Shown here: piece by piece, positions 1 to 9,800 of the stretch
Layout of the letters: every line of letters starts with the position of its first letter
Numbering within the stretch: the first letter of the stretch is position 1
From: Verrucomicrobiaceae bacterium UBA1938
GTDB taxonomy: Bacteria > Verrucomicrobiota > Verrucomicrobiia > Verrucomicrobiales > Verrucomicrobiaceae
Direction of reading: 5' to 3'
DNA: 33,628 nt
Assembly (NCBI GenBank): GCA_002336895.1
Contig: DDFC01000019.1
Location: 1 to 33,628, forward strand
Translations under genes and position numbers: made by a program
The notes under the pieces: model-generated
The model's database searches: none
What the model saw: the letters and a program-made list of their open reading frames with translations, nothing else
Told to the model about the DNA's origin: nothing

Positions 1-57
1 GTCATTTACTTTTGAGGCAACAAGCCCCTCGGGAAACAGCGCAGGGCTTCCCCTCCC

Positions 58-528
58 GTGAACAAAGAAGCCGTCCTCGCTCAAATCCTCTCCGTCCTCA
101 GCGCCGAACTCGCCACCCTCACCCGCGCCGCGCAGGGCTCCTTTGCCGCAGCCACAGATCCCGACAGCAAAGCGGAAAACAAATACGACACCCGCACCCT
201 CGAGGCCTCCTACGTCGCCCGAGGTCAGGCCCAGCGCGTGGCAGAGCTTCAAGAAGCCGTGCGTGCCTTCACCGCATTGTCAGGAAACACCCTCGAGTCA
301 GGTGCCGCCATCACCCTCGGAGCCCTCGTGACCTTGGAGACCCCCGGCGAGCAAACACACTACTTCCTCGGCCCCTTTGCAGGCGGCACCGAAGTCCTGC
401 ACGAAGTCCACGAGGTCACCGTCATCACCCCCGCCTCCGCATTGGGCCAAAAACTCATCGCCAAACGGGCAGGGGACATCATCGCACTGCGCCCCGGCCT
501 TTCCGCAAAGGTGGTCGCAGTGGCCTGA
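58..528 (+). CDS. GreA/GreB-family small transcription elongation factor-like protein
   Basis: A 156-residue protein read from a GTG start. The N-terminal half is helical and charged, with an ENKYDTRTLEASY stretch. The C-terminal half (about 85-156) resembles the GreA/GreB C-terminal domain: strands around LVTLETPGE and YFLGPF, then TPASALGQKLIAKRAGDII, which matches the SP-x-G-x-x-LLGKKxGD pattern of GreA. Family members bind RNA polymerase through this FKBP-like domain. The protein fits a group of short Gre-like proteins and is probably not the housekeeping GreA, because the classical N-terminal coiled-coil signature is not obvious. No Shine-Dalgarno site is visible before the GTG. It converges on the minus-strand gene ending at 535, leaving only 6 bases between stops. 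The family call is fairly secure; the exact role is inferred. Confidence 0.72.
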   Translation: MNKEAVLAQILSVLSAELATLTRAAQGSFAAATDPDSKAENKYDTRTLEASYVARGQAQRVAELQEAVRAFTALSGNTLESGAAITLGALVTLETPGEQTHYFLGPFAGGTEVLHEVHEVTVITPASALGQKLIAKRAGDIIALRPGLSAKVVAVA

Positions 529-534
529 TCACGG

Positions 535-1584
535 CTAGCAGTCACAGCCGCAGCATCCGCACCCGTCGCCGTCGCAGGGATTGCAGTCAACCATGGAGCT
601 CCCGCCTCGGGTCCATCCGGGGCGGCAGCAGTCACAGCAGTCACAACAATCGCAGTGGCACGCATCGCATTTGTCCCAGCACGAGCGCTTCCGCTGGGTG
701 CCTTCAATGGGTGACTGCACATGCTTCGTGCCTTTCTTTGATTCTCCCGCCACCTGCAACACCCGCGCTTCCGCCCCTTCGATCAGCACCGTCTGCAGCA
801 GGCCGCGATGTCGCCGCAGCGGCAGGGCATCAAACGCACGCCGCAGGCTCGCGAGTGCTTGTTCAAGCTTGGGCAGCACAGCCGCCCGCCGCCCCGCGAG
901 ATCAGGAAAGGCATGCAGCGGATTGAACTGCCCGCGCCTCTTGTCCCGCGCCCAATCCTCCCACGCATCCTGCGCGTAGATCAGAAAACCCAGGCTCTCA
1001 CCGAGTTGACGCAGCAGCGGTTTCGCACCCGGTGCTCCAGACACCTGCGCCAGGTGCCCCACGATCTCACCATACGCCGCACACGTCGGCCCGGCGCATG
1101 CGTCGAGGCTCGCTGCGGGATGCTCAATGTCAGCCTGCCCCGCCATCCAGCCGCGAACGTCTCGCACAGGAAAACGCATCGCATGCAGCAGACCCAGTGC
1201 ATCGCCGATCGGCCTGTCCAGCGCTCTCGATCCCACACGCGCCGCATGGCGTCGCCACCCTCGCTCATCCTCCGCATCGTCATCCAGCTTCGCGCTCAGG
1301 CCGCAGACCGTCACAGCAGCGGCATATTGCAGCACCGGGCTGTCTGCCACCAGATCACGCGGCGTGGCAAATGCATTGCAGCACGTCGTTCGGCACAGCT
1401 CCGGCGGTGCTTCCGCCAGGGCGGAGCCCAGCAGCGTGAGAAAAGCACTGTCCCGGTTCACCAGCCAGCGCGCCCAAGCGCCATAGTGTCGGTGCAAACT
1501 CGTGCCGAGACCGCAGAAGTGCGCTCGATACAAAGCCGCCGCCTTCTGGCAGCACATCCTGGGACCCGGGAGATGGCCGAACAT
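535..1584 (-). CDS. DUF5685-like protein with a 17-cysteine C-terminal tail
   Basis: A 349-residue protein started at the ATG of MFGHLPGP. A longer upstream frame exists, but it lies antisense-free within the desaturase gene and reads as non-protein-like sequence, so I reject it. The N-terminus (MFGHLPGP, then a Tyr-Arg-Ala-x-Phe-Cys-Gly-Leu stretch with TSLHRHYGAWARW) matches my memory of DUF5685, a mostly alpha-helical family of unknown function that begins MFGYV and carries a YRxxYCGLC motif. A conserved-looking DDxxDE segment (LDDDAEDERGW) sits mid-protein. Residues 301-349 hold 17 cysteines in 49 positions, mostly as CC, CDC and CGC, suggesting a metal-binding or cross-linked tail. It lies 44 bases downstream of the CarF-like desaturase on the same strand, so the two are probably co-transcribed. 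I infer no function. Confidence 0.7.
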   Translation of the reverse strand: MFGHLPGPRMCCQKAAALYRAHFCGLGTSLHRHYGAWARWLVNRDSAFLTLLGSALAEAPPELCRTTCCNAFATPRDLVADSPVLQYAAAVTVCGLSAKLDDDAEDERGWRRHAARVGSRALDRPIGDALGLLHAMRFPVRDVRGWMAGQADIEHPAASLDACAGPTCAAYGEIVGHLAQVSGAPGAKPLLRQLGESLGFLIYAQDAWEDWARDKRRGQFNPLHAFPDLAGRRAAVLPKLEQALASLRRAFDALPLRRHRGLLQTVLIEGAEARVLQVAGESKKGTKHVQSPIEGTQRKRSCWDKCDACHCDCCDCCDCCRPGWTRGGSSMVDCNPCDGDGCGCCGCDC

Positions 1585-1628
1585 CACCCAAGATGGCGCA
1601 AACACCCGCGGCGACGAATGATTTTCGC

Positions 1629-2234
1629 TCAACCCGCACGACGCATCTCCACGATCCACGCCGGCGCTTTGCCCTGGCCCGGCACTGATGTATCCGGCTG
1701 CCTGCGCAGTCCCACCGCATGTGCCAGCACCCACTCCAGCCCCTCCCAGAAGCGCAGCGCATCCAGCACCGGATTCAGCACATTCGTCACCGGGCAGTAG
1801 TGCACGTCCTTCGGATTGGTGTGATGCACCGCATGGTGCTGCGGCGTCTGCAAAATCCGCAGATCCTGCAGCAGCGAGATCACGCGTCCGTTCTCCTTCC
1901 GCGTGCGGTGCGCCCACTTGTGCACCTCGTTCGCATTCCCGCCCACCAGCGCAAACAGCCACACCTGCCACGTCAGGCAGCCCAGCCATGCCGCCGCGAT
2001 GATGAGCATCCCCATCGTCATCACCAGCTCCTTGTTGCTCTGCCACCACGTGTTGTGCGTCATGTGCCGGGGCAGGTGATGATGCACAATATTCGGCCTG
2101 CCCAGCCAGCGCCCCAGCCACGGCGTGTCCTCGCGCACATACGCATCCTCAAACCAATGAACCAGTCCCGCCGCAAAATCCGCCGCCAGCACCACACCCG
2201 CCGCCTGCAATGAGAGTAAGATAAGGTCTTTCAT
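1629..2234 (-). CDS. carF: CarF/PEDS1 (TMEM189)-type lipid desaturase, putative plasmanylethanolamine desaturase
   Basis: A 201-residue membrane protein of the Kua/TMEM189/CarF lipid desaturase family (PF10520). The family includes the enzyme that introduces the vinyl-ether double bond of plasmalogens, using a histidine-bound di-iron centre and oxygen. The histidine pattern is complete: HWFED (26-30), HHHLPRHMTH (51-60), NANEVHKWAH (100-109), PQHHAVHH (131-138) and DVHY (143-146), followed by the family-typical NxLNPxLDxLRFWEGLE. Hydrophobic helices surround residues 5-25 and 70-98. I chose the ATG at 2234 because a purine-rich GAGGTGGGGG lies just upstream; an in-frame GTG at 2255 would add seven residues. 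Downstream lies the DUF5685-like gene. The family call is strong. Whether the substrate is an ether lipid depends on ether-lipid genes elsewhere in the genome. Confidence 0.85.
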   Translation of the reverse strand: MKDLILLSLQAAGVVLAADFAAGLVHWFEDAYVREDTPWLGRWLGRPNIVHHHLPRHMTHNTWWQSNKELVMTMGMLIIAAAWLGCLTWQVWLFALVGGNANEVHKWAHRTRKENGRVISLLQDLRILQTPQHHAVHHTNPKDVHYCPVTNVLNPVLDALRFWEGLEWVLAHAVGLRRQPDTSVPGQGKAPAWIVEMRRAG

Positions 2235-2375
2235 GACCCCCCACCTCTGCCTCACCCTTGGCAGATCATGATATTGATACTCTTGAAGCTGCGATTGAGG
2301 GGATCAATAGGCAGGTGCCTAGCAAGAGGATCATAAGCAAAAAACCAGTTGCCGGAAATACAGCCGGAGGGGTAG

Positions 2376-3080
2376 CTTGGAATCATCAATGAGTTTCGAC
2401 CAATTGTCCCAGAGACTGCGCCAGGTGCGCTCGCAGATGCCGCGAGTGAGCTCCGAAAAAGCGTATGCCCAGATGGATCGATTGCTGGCGGCTCAGAAGA
2501 CTTCGACCATTCAGAAAAAGAATGGAAAATCTTCCAGGAGTGGGCAGGCAAGCGGCAGTTGATTCTGCCGCGGGACTTCCCGTTGCCGGAGCGTGACGGT
2601 GGTCGTGAGCACGACGTGCGTTATGACCCTGAGACGGGGCTTTGGTGGAAATACACAAAGCCAAACATGGCCGGATATACTGTCAGCTGGGATGCTGGCG
2701 TTCCTTTCATGCATAATGCTCAACCGCTCGAGTATTTGGAGCGCATGCTGCTGCAGAATAAAATTTTCGGTGATGATGTCCGACTTGCGGGGATTTGGAA
2801 TCCGGCGGGCCATGATTGGCGAATCATTACGACGCAGCCTCATGTGAATGGTGACGCCGCTACCTTGGAAGAACTGGCCAAGGCGTTTGAAGCCGTAGGC
2901 TTTCAAGTTTTGCCCTGGCAGGGCATTGGGTATGCAGGTTCGCTGGCGGTTAGGAAAGATGGCATTGATGTCTGGGACGTTCATCCAGCCAATGTTCTCA
3001 TAAGCAAAGATGGCCTGCCGGTTCCCTTCGATGTCATGTTGACTGGCTCTCCAGCAACGCCAGACCAGCAAAGCGCATGA
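2376..3080 (+). pseudogene. Kinase-PolyVal-like fragment, probable remnant of a phage/mobile-element polyvalent protein
   Basis: This frame is open from the TAG at 2373 to the TGA at 3078, but it has no good ATG. A TTG at 2559 would give 173 residues. The part from 2559 looks like a small kinase-fold domain of the type found in polyvalent proteins (Kinase-PolyVal). It has GLWWKYTKP (28-35) near a possible ATP-binding Lys, then WDVHPANVL (139-147), which resembles the catalytic D-x-x-x-x-N loop, followed by PVPFD (154-158) as a DFG-like Asp. The preceding codons (2500-2558, reading EDFDHSEKEWKIFQEW) also look protein-like, so the domain starts upstream. Another protein-like frame runs from about 2258 to 2392 (ending VAWNHQ), suggesting one ancestral ORF broken by a frameshift near 2380. 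A rival model has a 61-codon ORF from TTG 2377 (GGAGGGG upstream) overlapping TTG 2559. Base composition is visibly less GC-rich than the neighbours. Confidence 0.5.
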
Positions 3081-3107
3081 CGCAAACCCAATGGGGTTTG
3101 CGTCATG
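3076..3107. terminator. 14-bp perfect palindrome between convergent genes
   Basis: CATGACGCAAACCC (3076-3089) and its exact reverse complement (3094-3107) flank a 4-base AATG loop. The left arm contains the TGA of the kinase-like fragment, and pyruvate carboxylase ends 31 bases further on. The position between converging genes suggests a bidirectional transcription stop. There is no long T-run on either side, so it could instead be one copy of a dispersed palindromic repeat: its core (GGGGTTTGCGTCAT) resembles GGGGTTGCGTAAT at 21449. Confidence 0.55.
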
Positions 3108-3137
3108 ACAGGATCAATGGGCACGCAGAGCTTTCGC

Positions 3138-6100
3138 CTACTTCACCAGCCTCACCATCAGATCCTTGCTCTCCACGCTCTCGCTGATCTTCACGCAGAT
3201 CTCCTTCACAGTTCCTGCGATCGGTGACGCCACCGCCGCAAACATCTTCATGGCTTCCAGCGTCAGAAGAGTCTCCCCTTCCTTCACCTTCTGACCCACG
3301 CTCACGGCGATGCTTGCCACCATGCCGGGCATCGGTGCGCCCACTTGCGTGGAGTCCGCAGGGTCTGCCTTGGTCTTGGTCACCGCGTTCTTCGCCAGCG
3401 CCTTGTTCGTCACCGTCGTGTGGCGTGGGTAGCCGTTGAGTTCAAAGATGGCCGTCTGCTGGCCGTTCTGGTCAGCCTCCGTCATGTTGAGCAGGCGCAC
3501 AAAGAGCGTCTTGCCCTCTTCCAGGTTGATGTGGATCTCCTCCTTGTCCTGCAGGCCGTAGTAGTAGGCAGGTGTCGGCAGTGCGGACACATCGCCGTAG
3601 GTCTTGCGGAAGTCGGCAAACTTCAGGAACACATCCGGATACATGAGGTAGCTCCACACATCATCGTCGGTGGGGTCCTTCTTCAGCTTGCCCTTCAGCT
3701 CGGCGCGCACTTCGGTCAGGTTCACCTTCGCGGCGTGGGTGCCGGGGCGGCCCTTGATGCGCTTGCCGTCCTTGCCCACGATGGCGTCGGCCAGCTTGTT
3801 CCACTTCTTGCGTGAATCCGCCGCCTTGGCGGGCTCCATGCCGTAGAAGGGCTCGCCCAGCCAGCCTTCAAACATGCTGGTCACGTCCTTGCTCCACTTG
3901 GTGCCGGTCAGGTTGAAGACATCGCTCGGCTTCACGCCACGTGCCACGCACTCAATGGCCAGGTCGCCCACCACCTTGCTGGACGGCGTCACCTTCACGA
4001 TGTCACCGCAGAGCTGGTTCACTTCCGCGTAAGCGTGAGCGATCTCCGGCCAGCGTGGCCCCAGGCCCATGCCGATGGCCTGCTCCTTGAGGTTTGTGTA
4101 CTGGCCGCCGGGCATCTCATGCAGATACACTTCAGCGGTGCCGTAAGGCTCCGCAGTGTCAAAGGGCTTGTAGTACGCGCGCACCGACGCCCAGTAGTCG
4201 CTGAATTCCTGCAGCGCCTCGCTGTCCAGTCCGGTGTCACGCGGCGTGTTCTGCATTGCCGCCACGATGGAGTTCAGGTTCGGTTGCGAGGTGCCGCCGG
4301 AGAGGGAGGAGATCGCCGCATCCACCACATCCACGCCCGCCGTTGCCGCTTCCAGAATGCTGGAGGCGTTCAGGCCGCTGGTGTCATGCGTGTGGAAATG
4401 GATCGGCAGGCCCACCTCATCCTTCAGCGCTTTGACGAGTTTCTTCGCGGCAAAGGGGCGCACCAGGCCGGCCATGTCCTTGATGCACAGCATGTGCGCA
4501 CCCATCTTCTCCAGCTCCTTGGCCAGGCGCACGTAGTACTTCAGGTCATACTTGTCGCGCTTGGGATCCAGGATGTCGCCGGTGTAGCACAGCGTGCCTT
4601 CGCAGATGGAGTTCGTCTCCTCGCGTACCGCATCCATCGCCGCCTTCAGATTGGGGAGGTAGTTCAGCGAGTCAAAGATGCGGAAGATGTCCATGCCGTT
4701 CTCCGCGGAGTGCTTGATGAAGCCCTTGACCACGTTGTCCGGGTAGTTCGTGTAGCCCACCGCGTTCGAGCCGCGGAAGAGCATCTGCAGCAGGATGTTC
4801 GGCACCTTGGCGCGGATGGAGCGCAGGCGCTCCCACGGATCTTCGCGCAGGAAGCGCATCGTCACGTCAAACGTCGCACCGCCCCACATCTCCAGGGAGA
4901 AAAGGTTCGGCGTGCGGCGTGCCACGCTGTCCGCCACGGCCAGCATGTCAAAGGTGCGCATGCGTGTGGCCAGCAGGGACTGGTGCGCGTCGCGCATCGT
5001 CGTGTCCGTCAGCAGCAGCTTCTTCTGCTTCGCCACCCAGTTCAGGCAGAATTTCTCCGGGCCCATCTCCGTCAGCAGCTGCTTGGTGCCCTTGGCAGGC
5101 TCCACGCGGTGGTCATACTTCGGAATCGGCGGTGCGGTGAAGGCCTTGGAGATTGTGTGCCCTTTGGCAAACGGATTGCCGTTGACGATCGTGTCTGCCA
5201 GGTAGCTCAGCAGCTTGGACGCACGGTCCTTGCGCGCCACAAACTTCAGCAGGTCCGGATTGTTGTCGATGAAGCGCGTCGTCGCCTGCCCGGACATGAA
5301 GTCCGGGTGGTGCACCACGTTCATGAGGAAGGGGATGTTCGTCTTCACCCCGCGGATGCGGAACTCACGCAGCCCGCGGTCCATGCGGTCCAGCGCCTGC
5401 TTGTACGTGCGGGCAAAGACGGTCATCTTCACCAGCATGGAGTCATAGTAGGGCGTGATCACCGCGTTCGTTGCGCCCAGCGCACCGTCCAGGCGGATGC
5501 CAAAGCCGCCTGCGCTGCGGTAGGTCAGGATCTTGCCAAAGTCCGGCGTGAAGCCGTTCTCCGGATCTTCCGTCGTGATTCGGCACTGGATGGCGTAGCC
5601 GCTCTTCTCGATCTTGTCCTGCGCCGGCAGCGCCAGCGGCTCCTGATGGATCTGGTAGCCCTGCGCGATCAGGATCTGGCTGCGCACGATGTCGATGCCC
5701 GTGATCTCCTCCGTCACCGTGTGCTCCACCTGGATGCGTGGATTCATTTCGATGAAGTACCACTCGCCCGACTCGTGATCCACCAGGAACTCCACCGTGC
5801 CCGCATGCGTGTAGTTCACCTCCTGCGCCAGCTTCACCGCGGCATCGCACAGGCCGTCGATGATCTCCTGCTTGATGCCGTAGCTCGGGGCCTGCTCGAT
5901 CACCTTCTGGTGGCGGCGCTGCACGGAGCAGTCGCGCTCATGCAGGTGCAGCACATTGCCGTGCTTGTCCGCCAGGATCTGCACCTCGATGTGCTTGGCC
6001 TTGCCCACAAATTTTTCCAGGAACACCGCCCCGTTGCCAAACGCGCGCTCCGCTTCCGTCTGCGCTTCATCCAGCAGCTTCTCCAGGTCCTTGGCCTCGC

Positions 6101-6653
6101 GTACCACGCGCATGCCGCGCCCGCCGCCGCCAAAGGCCGCCTTGATGATCAGCGGAAAGCCGATCTTCTTCGCCGTGGCCAGCGCTTCCTTGCGGTCGCT
6201 CACCGGCTCATCCGTGCCTTCCAGGATCGGCACGTTCAGCTTGCGCGCCACATTACGCGCCGCCGTCTTGTCTCCCATCATCTCCAGGATCTTCGAGTCC
6301 GGACCGATGAAGATGATCCCTGCGTCCGCGCAGGCCTTGGCAAACTGCGGGTTCTCAGACAGGAAGCCGTAGCCCGGATGGATGGCGTCCACGCCCTTCT
6401 CCTTGGCCAGCGTCACGATGCCCTCGATGTCCAGGTACGCGCCCAGTGGTCCTTTGTCCTTGTTCAGTTCATAGGCTTCGTCCGCCTTGAAGCGGTGCGG
6501 GCAGAAGCGGTCCTCCTGCGCGTAGATGCCCACCGTTTTCAGCCCCAGCTCGGTGGCCGCACGCATGACGCGGATGGCGATTTCAGAGCGGTTCGCCACC
6601 ATCAGTTTCTTGATGGGGCGGATCGTGGAGGTGGCTGGTGCTTTCTTGGACAT
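3138..6653 (-). CDS. pyc: Pyruvate carboxylase (single-chain, biotin-dependent)
   Basis: A 1171-residue protein, normal for alpha4-type pyruvate carboxylase, which makes oxaloacetate from pyruvate, bicarbonate and ATP (anaplerosis). The biotin carboxylase domain comes first (about 14-465): KLMVANRSEIAIR, the glycine-rich GGGGRGM (175-181), ERDCSVQRRHQK (239-250) and EMNPRIQVEHTVTE (302-315). The carboxyltransferase barrel follows from about 547, with TTMRDAHQS (551-559), the CIKDMAG lysine and the HFHTHDTSG metal site. A PYC/OADA linker domain and a C-terminal biotinyl domain follow, with the carrier lysine in EAMKM at K1136. The ATG at 6653 begins the family-like sequence; the frame stays open to 6842 but runs through the start of the divergent gene. 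It is divergent from the transglutaminase/DUF2126 gene, with 157 bases between starts. The call is very secure. Confidence 0.97.
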   Translation of the reverse strand: MSKKAPATSTIRPIKKLMVANRSEIAIRVMRAATELGLKTVGIYAQEDRFCPHRFKADEAYELNKDKGPLGAYLDIEGIVTLAKEKGVDAIHPGYGFLSENPQFAKACADAGIIFIGPDSKILEMMGDKTAARNVARKLNVPILEGTDEPVSDRKEALATAKKIGFPLIIKAAFGGGGRGMRVVREAKDLEKLLDEAQTEAERAFGNGAVFLEKFVGKAKHIEVQILADKHGNVLHLHERDCSVQRRHQKVIEQAPSYGIKQEIIDGLCDAAVKLAQEVNYTHAGTVEFLVDHESGEWYFIEMNPRIQVEHTVTEEITGIDIVRSQILIAQGYQIHQEPLALPAQDKIEKSGYAIQCRITTEDPENGFTPDFGKILTYRSAGGFGIRLDGALGATNAVITPYYDSMLVKMTVFARTYKQALDRMDRGLREFRIRGVKTNIPFLMNVVHHPDFMSGQATTRFIDNNPDLLKFVARKDRASKLLSYLADTIVNGNPFAKGHTISKAFTAPPIPKYDHRVEPAKGTKQLLTEMGPEKFCLNWVAKQKKLLLTDTTMRDAHQSLLATRMRTFDMLAVADSVARRTPNLFSLEMWGGATFDVTMRFLREDPWERLRSIRAKVPNILLQMLFRGSNAVGYTNYPDNVVKGFIKHSAENGMDIFRIFDSLNYLPNLKAAMDAVREETNSICEGTLCYTGDILDPKRDKYDLKYYVRLAKELEKMGAHMLCIKDMAGLVRPFAAKKLVKALKDEVGLPIHFHTHDTSGLNASSILEAATAGVDVVDAAISSLSGGTSQPNLNSIVAAMQNTPRDTGLDSEALQEFSDYWASVRAYYKPFDTAEPYGTAEVYLHEMPGGQYTNLKEQAIGMGLGPRWPEIAHAYAEVNQLCGDIVKVTPSSKVVGDLAIECVARGVKPSDVFNLTGTKWSKDVTSMFEGWLGEPFYGMEPAKAADSRKKWNKLADAIVGKDGKRIKGRPGTHAAKVNLTEVRAELKGKLKKDPTDDDVWSYLMYPDVFLKFADFRKTYGDVSALPTPAYYYGLQDKEEIHINLEEGKTLFVRLLNMTEADQNGQQTAIFELNGYPRHTTVTNKALAKNAVTKTKADPADSTQVGAPMPGMVASIAVSVGQKVKEGETLLTLEAMKMFAAVASPIAGTVKEICVKISESVESKDLMVRLVK

Positions 6654-6810
6654 GGCGGGGTTGGTTGGAAATGCGCGCGCACAGTCCAGCGAAATCACGG
6701 CGAGGCAAGGTGCGAGCGAAGTTTTCCCGCGTCCTGAACCAAGATTGGCCGTGAACTTGCTAAATACGGCCCGGCAGGCATTGAGTTCCCTGCTTGCACC
6801 AGCCCCCCGC

Positions 6811-9800
6811 ATGTCCATCCACGTCGCCCTCCACCACCGCACCAGCTACCGGTATGAACGCCCCGTCGAGCTGGGCCCCCAGATCATACGGCTGCGTCCC
6901 GCCCCGCACTCCCGGACGCGCATTCTGAGCTACTCGCTCAAAGTCGCTCCCAAAAAACACTTCCTCAACTGGCAGCAGGATCCCCAGTCCAACTACCTCG
7001 CCCGTCTCGTCTTTCCGGAAAAAACCGACGAATTCACCATCGAGGTGGACGTCGTCGCCGAGATGACGGTCTTCAATCCCTTCGACTTCTTCCTGGAGCC
7101 CGAGTGCGAGCACTTCCCCTTCAAGTACGACGCCGTCCTCGACCACGAGCTGGCCCCCTTCGTCAAGGCTGCCGAGTTCACGCCCAAGTTTGGCGACTAC
7201 TTCAAGCGCCTGGAGGCAGACCTGCTGGAGATGAAACCCTGGCCGCCACGCACCATCGACGTGCTGGTCTTCATCAATCAACGCCTCTGGAAGGACATCG
7301 GCTACACCGTCCGCATGGAGCCCGGCGTTCAGACCCCCGAGGAGACGCTGACCAAGCTCACCGGCTCCTGCCGAGACACCTCCTGGCTCATGGTCCAGGT
7401 GCTGCGCCGCCTCGGCTTTGCCGCCCGCTTCGTCAGCGGCTACCTCATCCAGCTCAAGCCGGACGTGAAATCCCTCGATGGGCCCAGCGGCACCGAGGTC
7501 GATTTCACCGACCTCCACGCCTGGTGCGAGGTCTATCTCCCCGGCGCTGGCTGGGTGGGGCTGGACCCCACCTCCGGCCTCTTCGCAGGAGAGGGGCACA
7601 TCCCCCTGGCCGCCACGCCAGACCCCCAGAGCGCCGCCCCCATCTCCGGCATGGTCGAGCCCTGCGAGACCAAGTTCGAGTTCGAAATGAAGGTGGACCG
7701 CGTTTTCGAGTCCCCCCGTGTCACCAAGCCTTACACCGACGAGCAGTGGGCCGAGATCGAGGCCCTTGGCCATGCTCTGGACAAGGAGCTGGATGCCGCC
7801 GACGTACGCCTGACCATGGGCGGAGAGCCCACCTTCGTCTCCATCGACGACGCCGAAGGCGCCGAGTGGAACACCACCGCCGTCGGCCCAATGAAGGCCC
7901 GCCTCTCGGACGAGCTCATCAAACGCCTCAAGGCACGCTTCTCCCCCGGTGCCTTCCTGCACTACGGCCAGGGCAAGTGGTACCCCGGCGAATCCCTCCC
8001 GCGTTGGTGCTATGCCAGCTACTGGCGCAAGGACGGCGAGCCCCTCTGGGCTCACCCCCACCTCTTCGCCGATATGCAGAAGGACTACGGCGTGGACGAA
8101 ACCCACTCCGCACGCTTCATTCACGCTCTCGCTGAGCGTCTGGGCTGTGGCGGCAAATGGATCATGCCCGCTTACGAGGACGCCTTCTACTACCTCTGGC
8201 GGGAGCGCCGCCTGCCAACAAACGTTGACCCCCACAAGTCCAACCTCAAAGACGAGGAGGAGCGCGCCCGTCTGGCCAAAGTGTTCGAGCAGGGCCTGGA
8301 CAAGATCATCGGCCACGTCCTTCCGCTCAAGCCCGCCCACAATGGCTGGGAAACTGGCCCTTGGTTCCTGCGCACCGAGCGCTGCTACCTCATCCCCGGA
8401 GACTCCGCCATGGGCCTCCGCCTCCCTCTGGATTCCCAGCCCTGGGTCAAGACCACCGACTACCCCTATCACCACGAGCAGGACCCCATGGAGGACCGCG
8501 AGCCGCTCCCAGATCGCCAGCACTTCGTGCGCGGCATTGGCGGCGTCCCTGCCTCCTTCTGGAGACGAGTGGCCCTTTCTCAAAAACGCCCCAAAGCACT
8601 CGGAGATCTCACTGAAGAGGAGCGCAAGGCACTCGAACAGGAGCTGGAGCAGCGCATCGACCCCGCCTTCCAGCCGCCCACCGTCGGCCAGTCCGCCGAC
8701 TGGGTCGTCCGCACCGCCCTCTGCGTGGAGCCGCGCGGAGGCAAGCTGCACGTCTTCATGCCCCCCACCAAGACGCTGGAGGAGTACCTCTCCGCCCTCG
8801 GTGCCGTGGAGGACGTGGCTCTCGCCCTGGACCAGCCAGTCGTACTGGAAGGCTACCCGCCGCCCTATGATCCACGCGTGAACGTCCTCAAGGTCACCCC
8901 CGACCCAGGCGTCATCGAAGTAAATGTCCATCCCGCCAAAAACTGGGACGAGATGGTCAATATCACCGAAACCCTCTACGAAGAGGCCCGCCAGACCCGT
9001 CTCGGCACCGAGAAGTTCATGGTCGATGGCCGCCACACCGGCACGGGCGGGGGCAATCACATCGTCATGGGCGCTGAATACCCCAAGGACAGCCCCTTCC
9101 TCCGCCGTCCCGATCTGCTGCGCAGCCTCGTCACCTACTGGCAGAATCACCCCGCGCTCTCCTACATGTTCAGCGGCCTCTTCATCGGCCCCATGAGCCA
9201 GAGCCCGCGTATCGACGAAGCCCGCAACGACTCCCTCTACGAGCTTGAGGTCGCCTTCAAGGCCGCCTCAGACTCCGGCCATGTCCCGCCCTGGCTGGTG
9301 GACCGCCTCTATCGCAATCTGCTCATCGACTCATCCGGTAATACCCACCGCGCCGAGTTCTGCATCGACAAGCTCTACTCCCCGGACAGCAGCACCGGCC
9401 GCCTCGGCCTGCTGGAGATGCGTGGCTTTGAGATGCCGCCGCACTCACGCATGAGTCTCGCTCAGGCCCTCATGCTCCGCACCCTCATCGCCCGTTTCTG
9501 GAAGGAGCCCTACGAGGCCCCCCTCGTGCGCTGGGGCACGGACATCCACGACCGCTGGATGCTCCCTCACTTCGCCTGGAGCGACATCGAGGACGTCTGC
9601 CACGACACCCGCCAGGCTGGCTATGAGATGAAGCCCGAGTGGTTTGCCCCGCATTTCGAGTTCCGCTACCCGCTCAGCGGTGATTGGTCCGCCCGCAACG
9701 TGCACGTGGAGATCCGCCAGGCTCTGGAGCCCTGGCACGTGCTGGGGGAAGATGCCGGTATGGGAGGGGCTGTTCGCTACGTGGACTCCTCTCTGGAGCG

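Noticed and set aside
1585..2121. N-terminal extension of the DUF5685-like frame
   Set aside because: It overlaps the CarF-like gene in another frame and is not protein-like; the family start MFGHL lies at 1584.
2389..2562. Independent small gene starting MSFDQLSQ
   Set aside because: The overlapping frame gives a better protein (FDHSEKEWKIFQEW leading into the kinase-like domain). The Ser/Gln/Arg-rich product looks like a shadow, though GGAGGGG before TTG 2377 keeps it possible.
4035..6737. 900-codon open frame antisense to pyruvate carboxylase
   Set aside because: It mirrors the GC-rich pyc gene, is dominated by Arg, His, Leu and Val, and shows no domain; pyc motifs are unambiguous on the other strand.
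6654..6810. Divergent promoters between pyc and the transglutaminase gene
   Set aside because: The 157-base gap must hold promoters for both genes, but I could not find a convincing -35/-10 pair with correct spacing on either strand.
6760..9150. 796-codon open frame antisense to the transglutaminase/DUF2126 gene
   Set aside because: It is Gly/Glu/Asp/Val-rich shadow sequence with no family motif. Similar long antisense frames at 10885-12813 and 24773-25936 were rejected for the same reason.
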